Shown here piece by piece: positions 17,620 to 26,077 of a stretch of DNA of 64,000 bases. Below the pieces are notes generated by a model, which was given only the letters and a program-made list of their open reading frames with translations, did not search any database and was not told the origin of the DNA. Within the stretch, counting starts at the first letter, position 1; each line of letters starts with the position of its first letter. The position numbers and the translations under genes are program-made. Origin of the DNA: Arthrobacter sp. ISL-5 (GTDB lineage Bacteria; Actinomycetota; Actinomycetes; Actinomycetales; Micrococcaceae); NCBI RefSeq assembly GCF_018613835.1, contig NZ_JAGGPM010000004.1:1-64000 (forward strand), written 5' to 3'.

Positions 17620-18816
17620 ATGGTTGATTTTGAGCTCAGCGAGGAGTACCAGGACCTCAGTAAGACTGTTGGCGAGTTCGCAGACGAGGTCGTCGCGCCC
17701 GTCTCGGCCAAGCACGACGAGGAACACAGCTTCCCCTACGAGGTCGTCTCCCAGATGGCCGACATGGGACTCTTCGGGCTGCCCTTCCCGGAGGAGTACG
17801 GCGGGATGGGCGGCGATTATTTCGCCCTCGCCCTGGCCTTGGAGCAGTTGGCCCGGGTGGACCAGTCCGTGGCGATCACGCTGGAGGCAGGCGTGTCCCT
17901 GGGCGCCATGCCGGTGTACCGCTTCGGCACCGAGGCCCAGAAACAGGAGTGGCTGCCGTCGCTGGCTTCTGGTTCGGCACTGGCCGGCTTTGGACTGACG
18001 GAGCCGGAAGCGGGCTCCGATGCCGGCGGCACCAAGACGCACGCCCGGCGTGAGAACGGGAACTGGGTGATCAACGGCAACAAGGAATTCATCACGAACT
18101 CCGGCACGGACATCACCCGCCTGGTCACCGTCACCGCTGTCACGGGGCAGAAGGAACGCAAGGACGGCAGCGTCAAGAAGGAGATCTCCACCATCCTGGT
18201 GCCCACCAACACTCCGGGGTTCAAAGCGGAGAAGGCCTACAACAAGGTGGGCTGGAACGCCTCCGACACGCACCCGCTGACCCTGAACAACGTCCATGTT
18301 CCCGAGGAAAACCTGCTCGGCGAAGAAGGCCGCGGTTACGCCAATTTCCTGTCTATCCTGGACGAGGGCCGGATCGCCATCGCAGCCCTGGCCACCGGGG
18401 CGGCGCAGGGCTGCGTGGACCTGTCCGTGAAATACGCCAAGGAACGCAGCGCCTTTGGCCAGAACATCGGCAAGTACCAAGCCATCCAGTTCAAGATTGC
18501 CCGGATGCAGGCGCGCACCCACACGGCCAGACTTGCGTACTACGACGCCGCTTCACGGATGCTGGCCGGCAGGCCGTTCAAAACCGAGGCGGCTATCGCA
18601 AAAATGATCGCAGGCGAGGCAGCCATGGACAACGCACGAGACGCCACGCAGGTATTCGGCGGCTATGGCTTCATCAACGAATTCACCGTGGCACGCCACT
18701 ACCGCGACTCCAAGATCCTTGAAGTGGGAGAGGGCACCACGGAGGTCCAGCTGATGCTGATCGCCCGCCAACTGGGACTTGGCACCCCGTCCCAGCGCGT
18801 AGGAGCCGACGCGTGA
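17620..18816 (+). CDS. Acyl-CoA dehydrogenase
   Basis: 398 residues with the three-domain acyl-CoA dehydrogenase fold: N-terminal helical domain (LSEEYQDLSKTVGEFADEV), a middle beta domain with FGLTEPEAGSDAGG (about 127-140) and the flavin-contacting FITNSGTDIT, and a C-terminal helical domain with ERSAFGQNIGKYQAIQFKIA and DATQVFGGYGFINEFTVARHYRDSK. The C-terminal LEVGEGTTEVQ carries a Glu in the short-chain/medium-chain catalytic region. It oxidises a saturated acyl-CoA and passes electrons to ETF. It may do the step that FadE19 performs in the mycobacterial leucine locus (inference). Start codon ATG, preceded by AAAGGGAG. It overlaps the thiolase gene by 4 bp. Confidence 0.9.
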   Translation: MVDFELSEEYQDLSKTVGEFADEVVAPVSAKHDEEHSFPYEVVSQMADMGLFGLPFPEEYGGMGGDYFALALALEQLARVDQSVAITLEAGVSLGAMPVYRFGTEAQKQEWLPSLASGSALAGFGLTEPEAGSDAGGTKTHARRENGNWVINGNKEFITNSGTDITRLVTVTAVTGQKERKDGSVKKEISTILVPTNTPGFKAEKAYNKVGWNASDTHPLTLNNVHVPEENLLGEEGRGYANFLSILDEGRIAIAALATGAAQGCVDLSVKYAKERSAFGQNIGKYQAIQFKIARMQARTHTARLAYYDAASRMLAGRPFKTEAAIAKMIAGEAAMDNARDATQVFGGYGFINEFTVARHYRDSKILEVGEGTTEVQLMLIARQLGLGTPSQRVGADA

Positions 18817-19982
18817 GCGCGCTAATTGCGGGCTACGCACGGACTCCGTTCTCCCGGTTCAACGGCCGCTTCGCCTCCATCCCCGCCACAGCCCTCGGCG
18901 CCCACGCGATCACGGCAGCCCTTCGCCGCGCCGGTGTGGCTGCCAGTGACGTGCAGTACGTCATCGCCGGACACGTCCTGCAGGCTGGCGCCGGGCAAAA
19001 CCCGGCCCGGCAGTCCGCAGTGGGCGCAGGCATTCCGCTGAGCGTTCCTGCGCTGACGCTTAACGCCGTGTGCCTATCCGGAATGGAAGCCGTCGTAGCC
19101 GCAGAACGCCTGATCTCTGGGGGCGAGGCGGACATTGTCGTCGCGCTGGGCCAGGAGTCCATGTCCCTGGCCCCACACGCCTTCCACGCGCGGGCCGGGC
19201 AAAAGTATGGCGCCATGGAAGCCCTGGACACCCTGGAGCTCGACGGCCTGACCGACGCCTTCGAAAAGCGCTCCATGGGTATCTCGACCGAAGACGGCAA
19301 TACCGACTACGGCCTGGACAGGACCAGTCAGGATGCCTGGGCGGCTGCCTCCCACCAGCGCGCTGATGCCCACGCGGCGTTTCTTACGGAAGAGATCGAA
19401 CCCTACACGCTGGTCTCACGCCGCGGAGACACCGTCGTAGTCGACGACGACGGCGTCCGGGCCGGAACCACCACGGAGTCGCTCGATGGCCTGCGCCCGG
19501 CATTCGACAGGGAAGGCACGATCACGGCAGGGAACTCCTCGCAGCTCACCGACGGGGCCGCCGCATTGGTCCTGGTAAGCGAATCCGCCGCCGAACGGCT
19601 GGGCCTGTCGCCACTGGCCAGGGTGGAGTCGCACGCACTGGTGGCTGGCCCGGACGTGCGGCTCCACGACCAGCCCGCCAACGCCATCCTAGCCGCCCTC
19701 AAAAACATCAACGCCACAGTGGAGGACCTTGCCGCCGTGGAGATCAACGAGGCATTCGCCGCGGTATCCGTCCAATCGGTCCGCACACTCGGGATCAATC
19801 CTGACATCGTCAATACCCGCGGCGGGGCAATCGCACTCGGACACCCAATCGGCGCATCCGGTGCCCGGATCGTCGGAACACTGGCACGGCAACTTGTCGA
19901 GCTCGGACCGGGACGGCTGGGCGCCGCAGGCATCTGCGGCGGCGGCGGGCAGGGGTCGGCCATCATCCTCAGATCACTCTAG
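18813..19982 (+). CDS. Acetyl-CoA acetyltransferase (thiolase)
   Basis: 389 residues, a normal thiolase length. It shows the nucleophile Cys in LNAVCLSGMEAV (about 84-95), NEAFAAVSVQ (about 310-320), the His in GGAIALGHPIGASGARIV and the second catalytic Cys in AAGICGGGGQGSA near the end. It cleaves or condenses acetoacetyl-CoA or a 3-ketoacyl-CoA. The GTG start overlaps the dehydrogenase stop (GTGA), so the two are coupled. In leucine breakdown it would process acetoacetyl-CoA; it may also work on other beta-ketoacyl-CoAs. Confidence 0.9.
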   Translation: MSALIAGYARTPFSRFNGRFASIPATALGAHAITAALRRAGVAASDVQYVIAGHVLQAGAGQNPARQSAVGAGIPLSVPALTLNAVCLSGMEAVVAAERLISGGEADIVVALGQESMSLAPHAFHARAGQKYGAMEALDTLELDGLTDAFEKRSMGISTEDGNTDYGLDRTSQDAWAAASHQRADAHAAFLTEEIEPYTLVSRRGDTVVVDDDGVRAGTTTESLDGLRPAFDREGTITAGNSSQLTDGAAALVLVSESAAERLGLSPLARVESHALVAGPDVRLHDQPANAILAALKNINATVEDLAAVEINEAFAAVSVQSVRTLGINPDIVNTRGGAIALGHPIGASGARIVGTLARQLVELGPGRLGAAGICGGGGQGSAIILRSL

Positions 19983-20297
19983 GAAGTTATTCCGGTGGCT
20001 ACATGGACGGAGCATTCCCCGAGCCGTCGACCGGTCCCGGCCAGTAGAGGTGCTGGCACGGTGATGTCATCAGCAATGGACCATGTGTGGTCTTGGCTGG
20101 AGAGCATAGCGACTGCTTATCGAGGGCAGACTCAGTCAGAAACACCCCGTTGAATTCAACGGCACGAGTGTCCCGTCTCATTCAATCTGTCAGTTCTGAC
20201 GTCGGAACCGACAGATTGAATGTGGACGGACCGGAGTGTCGGCATCACAGCAGCCAGGGACATTCAGGACCAATGCGGGCTTTGAGTTGGTGGGATC
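19983..20297. other. 315-bp gap after the thiolase, no gene seen
   Basis: No reading frame here has family features. The only structure seen is the long palindrome at 20179-20222, listed separately, and a short GTTGAATTCAAC palindrome at about 20150. No clear thymine-rich terminator follows the thiolase stop. Confidence 0.5.
20179..20222. repeat. 44-bp palindrome
   Basis: Two 22-bp arms meet without a spacer. The left arm starts CATTCAATCTGTCAGTTC and the right arm ends GACAGATTGAATG; they differ from perfect symmetry at two positions only. There is no T run, so a terminator is unlikely. It could be an operator for a dimeric regulator, a recombinase site or an IS-end relic. No nearby gene start fits an operator clearly; the closest gene end is that of the DUF1349 protein. 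Confidence 0.6.
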
Positions 20298-20897
20298 TCA
20301 GCTTCCGTCGCGGAAGTCGGCGGGCACGCTGGTGCTGTACATTATGTTTTCGAAGTCGGCTACGCAGAGGTCGCCGAGCGGCGCTTGGGACAGGAAACCG
20401 ACGCTGATGGGTCCGTCATAGGCGATCCGGAAGACCCGAACGAACTCCCAATTGTGGCCATCGGCGGATGAATGAAAGGCCCAGCCCGCTCCTGATCGAG
20501 TAACACGGAGGTAGACCGCGTCCTCCGTTACGAACGTGGAGTTGCAGTCGTCTGAGAAGTCATTGGTCACTACAGATACGACCATGGCTTGTCCTTGCGG
20601 GGAATATTCAAAACAAAGCTTCGCCCAGTGGTCTTTGTCGCCCCAGATCGCCAGGACGGCCGCGTCGAATGTGGTTCTCTCACCCCGAACCACGACACGT
20701 GCCGAAAGAGAGAAGTCTTCCGTCGGGCCGAAGCCGAGCAGGGTTGCTGCGTGCTGTTGAGGCCCCCCGAATGCGTCGTTACTCCAGTCGGCGCCTGCGG
20801 CCGCGATGAGGCGGAGCACATCGTTGGTAGGCGTTTCGGCAGAACCTTGACCGTTAGCCCACTCGAGAGGGGGCAGGCCTGGGATAACTATTTTCAC
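20298..20897 (-). CDS. DUF1349-type concanavalin-like domain protein
   Basis: 199 residues resembling DUF1349 (YniG-like) proteins with a jelly-roll fold. Features are DWSNDAFGG, FSLSARVVVRGERTTFDAAVLAIWGDKDHWAKLCFE, then VVTNDFSDDCNS and ending GPISVGFLSQAPLGDLCVADFENI. No signal peptide is visible, so it is probably cytoplasmic. The function of the family is unknown; some members bind or modify sugars. It stands alone, transcribed away from the remnant region at 21 kb. ATG at 20897 is the natural start. Confidence 0.75.
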   Translation of the reverse strand: MKIVIPGLPPLEWANGQGSAETPTNDVLRLIAAAGADWSNDAFGGPQQHAATLLGFGPTEDFSLSARVVVRGERTTFDAAVLAIWGDKDHWAKLCFEYSPQGQAMVVSVVTNDFSDDCNSTFVTEDAVYLRVTRSGAGWAFHSSADGHNWEFVRVFRIAYDGPISVGFLSQAPLGDLCVADFENIMYSTSVPADFRDGS

Positions 20898-21007
20898 GCT
20901 ATATCTTTCCTATCGTCGTGGGCTCAGAATGATGCACCGTCGTCAGTGTAGGGGACAGATAGTGGCTGCCCGGGTCCGTTGGGCGCTTTTATCGGTATCG
21001 GGATTGG

Positions 21008-21145
21008 TCAGTCTGTTGATGTCATCAGCGCGGTCGTTGCACGCCTTTCGACGTGGACGTGGAGGTAGTGCGACGGATTGGGCTCAGAGCTATCTTCAAT
21101 TGCGGAGATCAGCATTCGAGCGGCGAGCAGTCCCTCCCCGGAGAG
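21008..21145 (-). pseudogene. LacI-family regulator C-terminal remnant
   Basis: On the minus strand the frame reads EGLLAARMLISAIEDSSEP and then HYLHVHVERR before a TGA at 21008-21010. This is the usual last helix and strand of LacI-type effector domains (LAARMLxxxIE). All of the HTH and most of the sugar-binding part are absent. The gene name and ligand cannot be deduced. Confidence 0.55.
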
Positions 21146-21161
21146 GTCGTGTCGGACCGGA

Positions 21162-21330
21162 GCTCAATTGAGGATTGGTGTGCTGGGACTCGGGCACATC
21201 GTCTACTCCGAGAATGGAAAGACTCCCTGGAACGGCCCGGATGGACTTCACCGGATGTTGGCTGTGACGGCGGTGCTGCTGATACTCGGGGCCGTTGTTT
21301 CCGCCCTCCGTATCCAGAATCCGCGCAATC
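21162..21330 (+). pseudogene. Membrane transporter tail remnant
   Basis: The frame reads GHIVYSENGKTPWNGPDG, then a hydrophobic helix LAVTAVLLILGAVVSAL and RIQNPRN. It looks like the last transmembrane helix of an MFS-type exporter. No start, no further helices and no neighbouring partner are present. Recognition rests on hydrophobicity and general style, so it is weak. Confidence 0.35.
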
Positions 21331-21372
21331 GGCCCGCAGACGGCAGAAGGCCCCCTCGAAAGGTGCACGGAC

Positions 21373-21438
21373 CTGGAAGTGGGGGAGGGCCCCACGGAGG
21401 TCCAGTTGATGTTTATCGCCCGCGAACTCGGACTTTAA
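21373..21438 (+). pseudogene. Acyl-CoA dehydrogenase C-terminal remnant
   Basis: 22 codons, LEVGEGPTEVQLMFIARELGL then TAA, match the last residues of the acyl-CoA dehydrogenase at 17620-18816 (LEVGEGTTEVQLMLIARQLGL) at both protein and DNA level. The rest of the gene is lost. The fragment sits directly before a strong terminator hairpin, so it retains the natural 3' end of a second acyl-CoA dehydrogenase gene that once stood here. Confidence 0.8.
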
Positions 21439-21450
21439 CCGGAGCAATTG

Positions 21451-21494
21451 AAGGACCTCCGAGTACCTCTTTTCGGAGGTACTCGGAGGTCCTT
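21451..21494. terminator. Strong hairpin terminator
   Basis: A perfect 19-bp stem (AAGGACCTCCGAGTACCTC and its complement) with a loop of about six bases lies 13 bp after the dehydrogenase remnant stop. The trailing sequence is CTTGTTTCC, only moderately T-rich. It would isolate the transporter gene downstream from upstream transcription. Confidence 0.75.
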
Positions 21495-21517
21495 GTTTCC
21501 AGTTACGGTGATGTTAG

Positions 21518-21528
21518 TCACATTGTGA
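21518..21528. promoter_or_regulatory. Short operator-like palindrome before the MHS transporter
   Basis: TCACATTGTGA is a symmetric 11-mer located 32 bp before the transporter ATG. Its size and place suit a dimeric repressor or activator; the GAF-LuxR gene downstream is one candidate binder. Such short palindromes also occur by chance. Confidence 0.3.
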
Positions 21529-21559
21529 GACACCAGAGCGGATATCAAAGGAGATTCCC

Positions 21560-22954
21560 ATGACCTCTGTTCCACCCGTTTCATCCGTTTTGCCTCCGTC
21601 ACCCCACAGTCGCAAGACACTGCGAAAAGTAGCCTTCGCCAGTGCAGCCGGTACCACCATCGAGTTCTACGACTTCTTCATTTACGGCACGGCGGCCGCA
21701 CTGGTCTTCCCGGTGGTCTTTTTCCCAGCCCTGGGCGCGGCGGCTGGAACGGTGGCCTCCTTCGGAACTTTCGCCGTTGCGTTCTTTGCCCGGCCGCTGG
21801 GGGCCATCATCTTCGGCCACTACGGCGACAGGATCGGCCGTAAGAAGACACTCATCACAACGCTGCTTATGATGGGCGTCGCCACGGTGGCTATCGGCCT
21901 CATCCCGGATGCCCAGACAATAGGCGTCGCGGCGCCCATCCTGCTGGTATTCCTGCGCTTCGTCCAAGGCCTGGCCGTCGGTGGCGAATGGGCCGGCGCT
22001 ACACTGCTCACAGCCGAATACGCGCCCAAAGGCAAACGCGGGCTCTTCGGATCCTTCCCTCAGATCGGCCCCTCGATCGCGTTCGCTCTGGCCAGCGCCA
22101 CGTTCTTGATCACCAACCTCACCCTTGGCGACAAGTCTGAAGCATTCATCACCATCGGCTGGCGCGTGCCCTTCATCCTCAGCGCCGTCCTGGTCCTGGT
22201 CGGGTTGTGGGTGCGCACGACCATAGAGGAAACGCCGGTGTTCAAGAATGCCAAACAGCCCGTGGCCGGCAGCAAGCTCCCTATCCTGGAATCCATCAAG
22301 CGCCAGCCTAAGGAAATCCTGCTTGCTGGTGGTTCCCTGACCCTCTTGTTTGCGCTTTTCTACCTCGGCACCGCTTTCCTGACCAGCTATGCTACCAGCC
22401 CCACGGGCATGGGACTAAGCCGCGTGGAGGTTCTGAGTACGGGCATTATCGCCTCCGTGTTCGTTGCCGCCGCCACTCTGGCCTCGGGCATCCTGTCCGA
22501 CCGTTTTGGCCGCAAAAAGGTCATCGCTACGTCCTGCATCATTGCTGTACCGTGGTCCCTGGTGCTCTTCCCGCTCCTAAGCAATGGAACTGTTCTGGCA
22601 TTCGGCGTCGGGCTCACCGTCACCCTGATGATCTTCGCGATCTCCTACGGCCCAGCAGGTGCGCTCCTGCCCGAACTGTTCGAAACCCGCTACCGCTACA
22701 CTGGCGCTGGCATGGGCTACAACCTCGCCGGTGTGGTTGGGGGCGGCATCGTCCCTCTCCTCGCAGCACAGCTGGCCACGTCTCCCGGAACCTGGGCCGT
22801 TGGCCTGCTGCTCGCCGGGATCGGCATTTTCAGCATCGCCTGCACCCTGGCCCTTCCAAACCGCGAGCACCACGACATGGAAGAAGTTCCTGCCCCGGCC
22901 TCTGGTGAGGAAATAGCGAACGACGGAGCGGGCCCCGGCGTCCTAAGGACCTGA
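21560..22954 (+). CDS. MHS-family metabolite:H+ symporter (MFS)
   Basis: 464 residues with 12 predicted membrane helices. It has the typical MHS N terminus KVAFASAAGTTIEFYDFFIYG, the loop 2-3 motif FGHYGDRIGRKKTL, RFVQGLAVGGEWAGATLL, and the second-half repeat SDRFGRKKVI. The C-terminal part is TRYRYTGAGMGYNLAGVVGGG. These transporters import organic acids such as shikimate, citrate, alpha-ketoglutarate or aromatic acids with protons. The substrate here is unknown; context suggests a short organic acid degraded through CoA esters. ATG after AAAGGAGA. A truncated copy lies at 5003-5260. Confidence 0.88.
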   Translation: MTSVPPVSSVLPPSPHSRKTLRKVAFASAAGTTIEFYDFFIYGTAAALVFPVVFFPALGAAAGTVASFGTFAVAFFARPLGAIIFGHYGDRIGRKKTLITTLLMMGVATVAIGLIPDAQTIGVAAPILLVFLRFVQGLAVGGEWAGATLLTAEYAPKGKRGLFGSFPQIGPSIAFALASATFLITNLTLGDKSEAFITIGWRVPFILSAVLVLVGLWVRTTIEETPVFKNAKQPVAGSKLPILESIKRQPKEILLAGGSLTLLFALFYLGTAFLTSYATSPTGMGLSRVEVLSTGIIASVFVAAATLASGILSDRFGRKKVIATSCIIAVPWSLVLFPLLSNGTVLAFGVGLTVTLMIFAISYGPAGALLPELFETRYRYTGAGMGYNLAGVVGGGIVPLLAAQLATSPGTWAVGLLLAGIGIFSIACTLALPNREHHDMEEVPAPASGEEIANDGAGPGVLRT

Positions 22955-22993
22955 CGCTGACTTAAGGCAAGGCGAGGTTGCCGATTAAGCGGA

Positions 22994-23017
22994 AAACCCC
23001 GCCATTGCCGGGGGTTC
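22994..23017. terminator. Hairpin between convergent transporter and regulator genes
   Basis: AACCCCG and CGGGGTT flank a short CCATTGC loop, 40 bp after the transporter stop. A weak T-containing tail follows. It may serve as terminator for the transporter. Confidence 0.45.
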
Positions 23018-23112
23018 AGCCTTTATTCAGGGCGTTGTCCTGCGGCGGCCGATGGCCAGGCGGCGGGCGTTTAGGTGGCCATCCAATCGAATGCGACCCC
23101 ATCCGGAGGCCG

Positions 23113-23973
23113 CTACGGCAGCAGGCCCAGCTTCCGGGCAGCGGATACGGCTTCCACCCGGTTGTGGACGGACAGCTTCATCATCGCGTTCTGCATGTAG
23201 CTCTTGACCGTGACAGGCTTCAGGGCGAGCCGGGCAGCCGTTTCCTCATAGGAACATCCCAAGGCCATCTGGGCCAGGACGTCGAGCTCCCGCGGCGTGA
23301 GCCGGAGCAGCGACTGGACGGCCACGGGCGCGGAAGGGGCAGGCATCAGAAATCCGCCAATCCGCTGCAGCTGCGCCGAGAGCTCGGCGTCCTCCACGCG
23401 GCTGGCGAGGGAGCGGAGATCAGCATGGGCCTGACGGACATGCTCCATCCAGGTACTCTCGAACGACAGCTCCGGCTGCACCCGCGCCTCGGCCATAATG
23501 GCCAGGCGCCGGTCCACTTCATCCCGGATGTTCATCTCGGCGGCCATGGCGGCCGCGGCACTCATAGCCTCGCTGATGACCCGCTCGCCGAGCGGGGCCT
23601 CGCCGCGGACGGCGATGTACAGCACCGAGCGGGTCTTGCCGCGGACGACCACGGGTGCTGCGGCCATGGACCTCAAGCGTTCGTGGCGAACGACACGGTC
23701 ATATTCGTGCGTGATCGCTTCAGAGCCGACGTAGTCCTGGACCAGCAATGGCCGGCCCTGGCTCAGGACTCGCCCGCCCAGACCCGTTCCCGGTTCCACT
23801 CGGACCTTTTGCAGGCTAGCCGTGTCCGTGCCGAGGAACTCGGACAGGCGAAGACTGGCACCATCCACCATCCCCCCAAAAAGCACAGCCGGGCGGAACG
23901 CGGCGAATAATGAGCGGAGCGAGGCGCGGAGCAGCTCACGGTCATCGGGGCGGGAATACTCATACGTCGTCAT
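23113..23973 (-). CDS. GAF-domain LuxR-type transcriptional regulator (paralogue)
   Basis: 286 residues. GAF-like sensor domain (about 12-150: AVLFGGMVDGASLRL, GTGLGGRVLSQGRPLLVQDYVGSE), coiled linker, and a C-terminal LuxR HTH (RELDVLAQMALGCSYEETAARLALKPVTVKSYMQNAM, about 225-262). It is closely related over its whole length to the regulator at 5365-6219. It is convergent with the transporter at 21560. The ATG follows AAGGAAAG. The probable role is ligand-dependent control of the transporter or of the catabolic operon; no target site could be proven. Confidence 0.85.
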   Translation of the reverse strand: MTTYEYSRPDDRELLRASLRSLFAAFRPAVLFGGMVDGASLRLSEFLGTDTASLQKVRVEPGTGLGGRVLSQGRPLLVQDYVGSEAITHEYDRVVRHERLRSMAAAPVVVRGKTRSVLYIAVRGEAPLGERVISEAMSAAAAMAAEMNIRDEVDRRLAIMAEARVQPELSFESTWMEHVRQAHADLRSLASRVEDAELSAQLQRIGGFLMPAPSAPVAVQSLLRLTPRELDVLAQMALGCSYEETAARLALKPVTVKSYMQNAMMKLSVHNRVEAVSAARKLGLLP

Positions 23974-24087
23974 GACGGACTTTCCTTAGGGCAGTGGCGT
24001 TCCCAAGTGACTGGCGGCAGGGCCTGGGAATTAAACAGCCGGACTGCATATGCGGTTGGCTTATTCACTTCCGCTCCTGAGGGTCCT

Positions 24088-25002
24088 TTAGCGCGTGTCG
24101 CTGGGGGAGGGTGTGCCCATGGCCTGAGCTTGGTTGGTTGTTGCAGCCCAGCTTGCGAGGAGCTGCAGATTGTCGTGTGAAGGTGTCCCGGGTTGGGCGG
24201 TGAAGGCGATGAACAGCAGGTTGTTGCCGGGGGAGAGCGGCATGGCCTGGTAGTTCAGCTCCAGGTCTCCTACGATCGGGTGATGGATGTTCCTGTTACC
24301 GGTGCTGTGTAGCCGGACATCGTGGGATGCCCAGAGCACCCGGAAGTCCTCGCTGCGGGTGGATAGCTCGCCCACAAGGGCGCTGAGTGCCCGGTCCTCG
24401 CTTGCCCGTCCTGCTTCCGTGCGCAGCATCGCCACTGTTTGTTGGGCTGCGTCGTCCCAATGGATGTACATGTCCCTCGCCGCCGGGGAGAGGAACAGGA
24501 AGCGCATGAAATTGGCAGGCTGTCCTGCCCGGCCGGTGGAGCTTGCCTGGGCGTAGAGCTCGGAAAACAGGGCGCGGCCGAGCTGGTTGGCCGCGACTAT
24601 ATCCAGGCGGCCGTTCTGGACAACTGCAGGGACGCCGGTCATGGCATCAAGAAGCTGCTGTATGCCGGGTCCTACCTGCTGGGTTTTGGAAGGGCGCCGG
24701 TGCTGGGCGGACGTCATGGTGTTCGCGGCGCGGACGAGGTCGTGGAGGTGTGTCCGCTCGGCGTCGTCGAGTTGCAGCGCCCTGCTGATCCCGTCAAGGA
24801 CTGCCTCGGACACGCCTTTGGCGTTGCCCCGTTCGAGGCGTACATAGTATTCGGTGCTCATGCCGGCGAGCAGGGCCACTTCCCCGCGCCGGAGCCCCGG
24901 CACCCGGCGTCGGCCGCCAAAGTCCGGCAGCCCGGCCTGCTGCGGTGTTAACCGTGCCCGGCGGGTCGCCAGGAATTGGCGGATATCGCTTTGATTCTCC
25001 AT
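24088..25002 (-). CDS. XRE-type regulator with MmyB-like sensor domain
   Basis: 304 residues. The N-terminal XRE helix-turn-helix (about 30-90) contains VPGLRRGEVALLAGMSTEYYVRLERGNAKGVSEAVLDGISRAL. The C-terminal MmyB-like/PAS-like ligand domain (about 120-290) contains VPAVVQNGRLDIVAANQLGRALFSEL and NFMRFLFLSPAARDMYIHWDDAA. Such regulators are common in actinobacteria next to oxidoreductases. It is divergent from the SDR gene at 25151 with about 150 bp between, so it is a probable regulator of that gene set. Its ligand is unknown; in some MmyB regulators it is a fatty acid or aromatic. Confidence 0.85.
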   Translation of the reverse strand: MENQSDIRQFLATRRARLTPQQAGLPDFGGRRRVPGLRRGEVALLAGMSTEYYVRLERGNAKGVSEAVLDGISRALQLDDAERTHLHDLVRAANTMTSAQHRRPSKTQQVGPGIQQLLDAMTGVPAVVQNGRLDIVAANQLGRALFSELYAQASSTGRAGQPANFMRFLFLSPAARDMYIHWDDAAQQTVAMLRTEAGRASEDRALSALVGELSTRSEDFRVLWASHDVRLHSTGNRNIHHPIVGDLELNYQAMPLSPGNNLLFIAFTAQPGTPSHDNLQLLASWAATTNQAQAMGTPSPSDTR

Positions 25003-25150
25003 GTATTCGACGGTACGCCGTCGGAAGTCTTTTTGGGGGGCCCCGGTATTAACCCTATAGACGAGGTCTCCCTTGCACGTTTCGGAACCTCTTGAATGGA
25101 TTTACAGCCGCAGGGAAACCTGCCCTTCAGATATTCGAGAGGAGCACACC

Positions 25151-25999
25151 ATGAGTGAGAACAACGTCTGGTTCATCACCGGAGCGGCCCGGGGCATGGG
25201 GGTCGACATCGCCAAAGCCGCCCTGAACGCCGGATTCTCCGTCGTCGCCACAGCGCGCGACGCCGACAAGGTCACCGAGGCCCTCGGCGAGCATCACAAC
25301 CTTTTGGCAGTGTCGCTGGACATCACTGATCCAGCCGCCGCAAAGTCCGCTGTGGATGCTGCCGTTTCGCGGTTTGGCAGCATCGATGTGCTCGTGAACA
25401 ATGCGGGCAACTTCTACGCCGGCTACTTCGAGGTCATCAGCCCTGAGCAGTTCCGCAGGCAGATGGACACCAACTTCTTCGGACCGCTCAACGTAACCCG
25501 CGCCGTTCTGCCGGTCATGCGGGCCCAGCGTTCCGGGCACGTCATCAGCATCTCCTCTGCTGCGGGTTTGACCGGCGTTGATTTCTGCTCCGCCTACTCC
25601 TCCTCGAAGTTTGCGCTCGAGGGATGGATGGAAACCCTGGCCCTGGACGTGGCGCCTTACGGAATCAAGACCACCGTTGTGGAGCCCGGCTTCTTTCGCA
25701 CGGAACTCCTCGTCGACGGCTCCTCGATCTGGCCCGAACTCTCCCTCCAGGATTACAACCAGCGGACCCAGGACACGATCACCGCGCTGAAGTCTCTCAA
25801 CGGAAAGCAGGGCGGAGACCCAGCGAAACTCGCCGCCGCCTTGGTCACCATCAGCGCCATGGACGAACCCCCCGTCCGTTTCCTCGCCGGAGCCGACGCC
25901 GTCCGGGCAGCTGAGCAGAAAGCCGCAGACCTCATTGCCCAGGCTAACGCCCACCGCGAGCTGTCGGGCTCCCTCGCGCTCGATGAAGTGAACGCCTGA
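25151..25999 (+). CDS. Short-chain dehydrogenase/reductase
   Basis: 282-residue classical SDR. The NAD(P) motif TGAARGMGVDIA is at about 10-21, NNAGNF at about 85, and the catalytic Ser and YSSSK are in SSAAGLTGVDFCSAYSSSK (about 138-156). The C-terminal extension is typical of SDRs acting on small ketones, aldehydes or aromatic substrates. ATG at 25151 follows GAGGAG; an in-frame start at 25073 lacks a binding site. It is probably co-transcribed with the alcohol dehydrogenase 78 bp downstream and controlled by the divergent XRE regulator. Confidence 0.87.
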   Translation: MSENNVWFITGAARGMGVDIAKAALNAGFSVVATARDADKVTEALGEHHNLLAVSLDITDPAAAKSAVDAAVSRFGSIDVLVNNAGNFYAGYFEVISPEQFRRQMDTNFFGPLNVTRAVLPVMRAQRSGHVISISSAAGLTGVDFCSAYSSSKFALEGWMETLALDVAPYGIKTTVVEPGFFRTELLVDGSSIWPELSLQDYNQRTQDTITALKSLNGKQGGDPAKLAAALVTISAMDEPPVRFLAGADAVRAAEQKAADLIAQANAHRELSGSLALDEVNA

Positions 26000-26077
26000 C
26001 CGCCCCGCACTACAAGGCCCTTCGCGCGGCTTCCGTGCACAAACAACTATCGTCTACAGACTCAAAACAGGAGAAAC

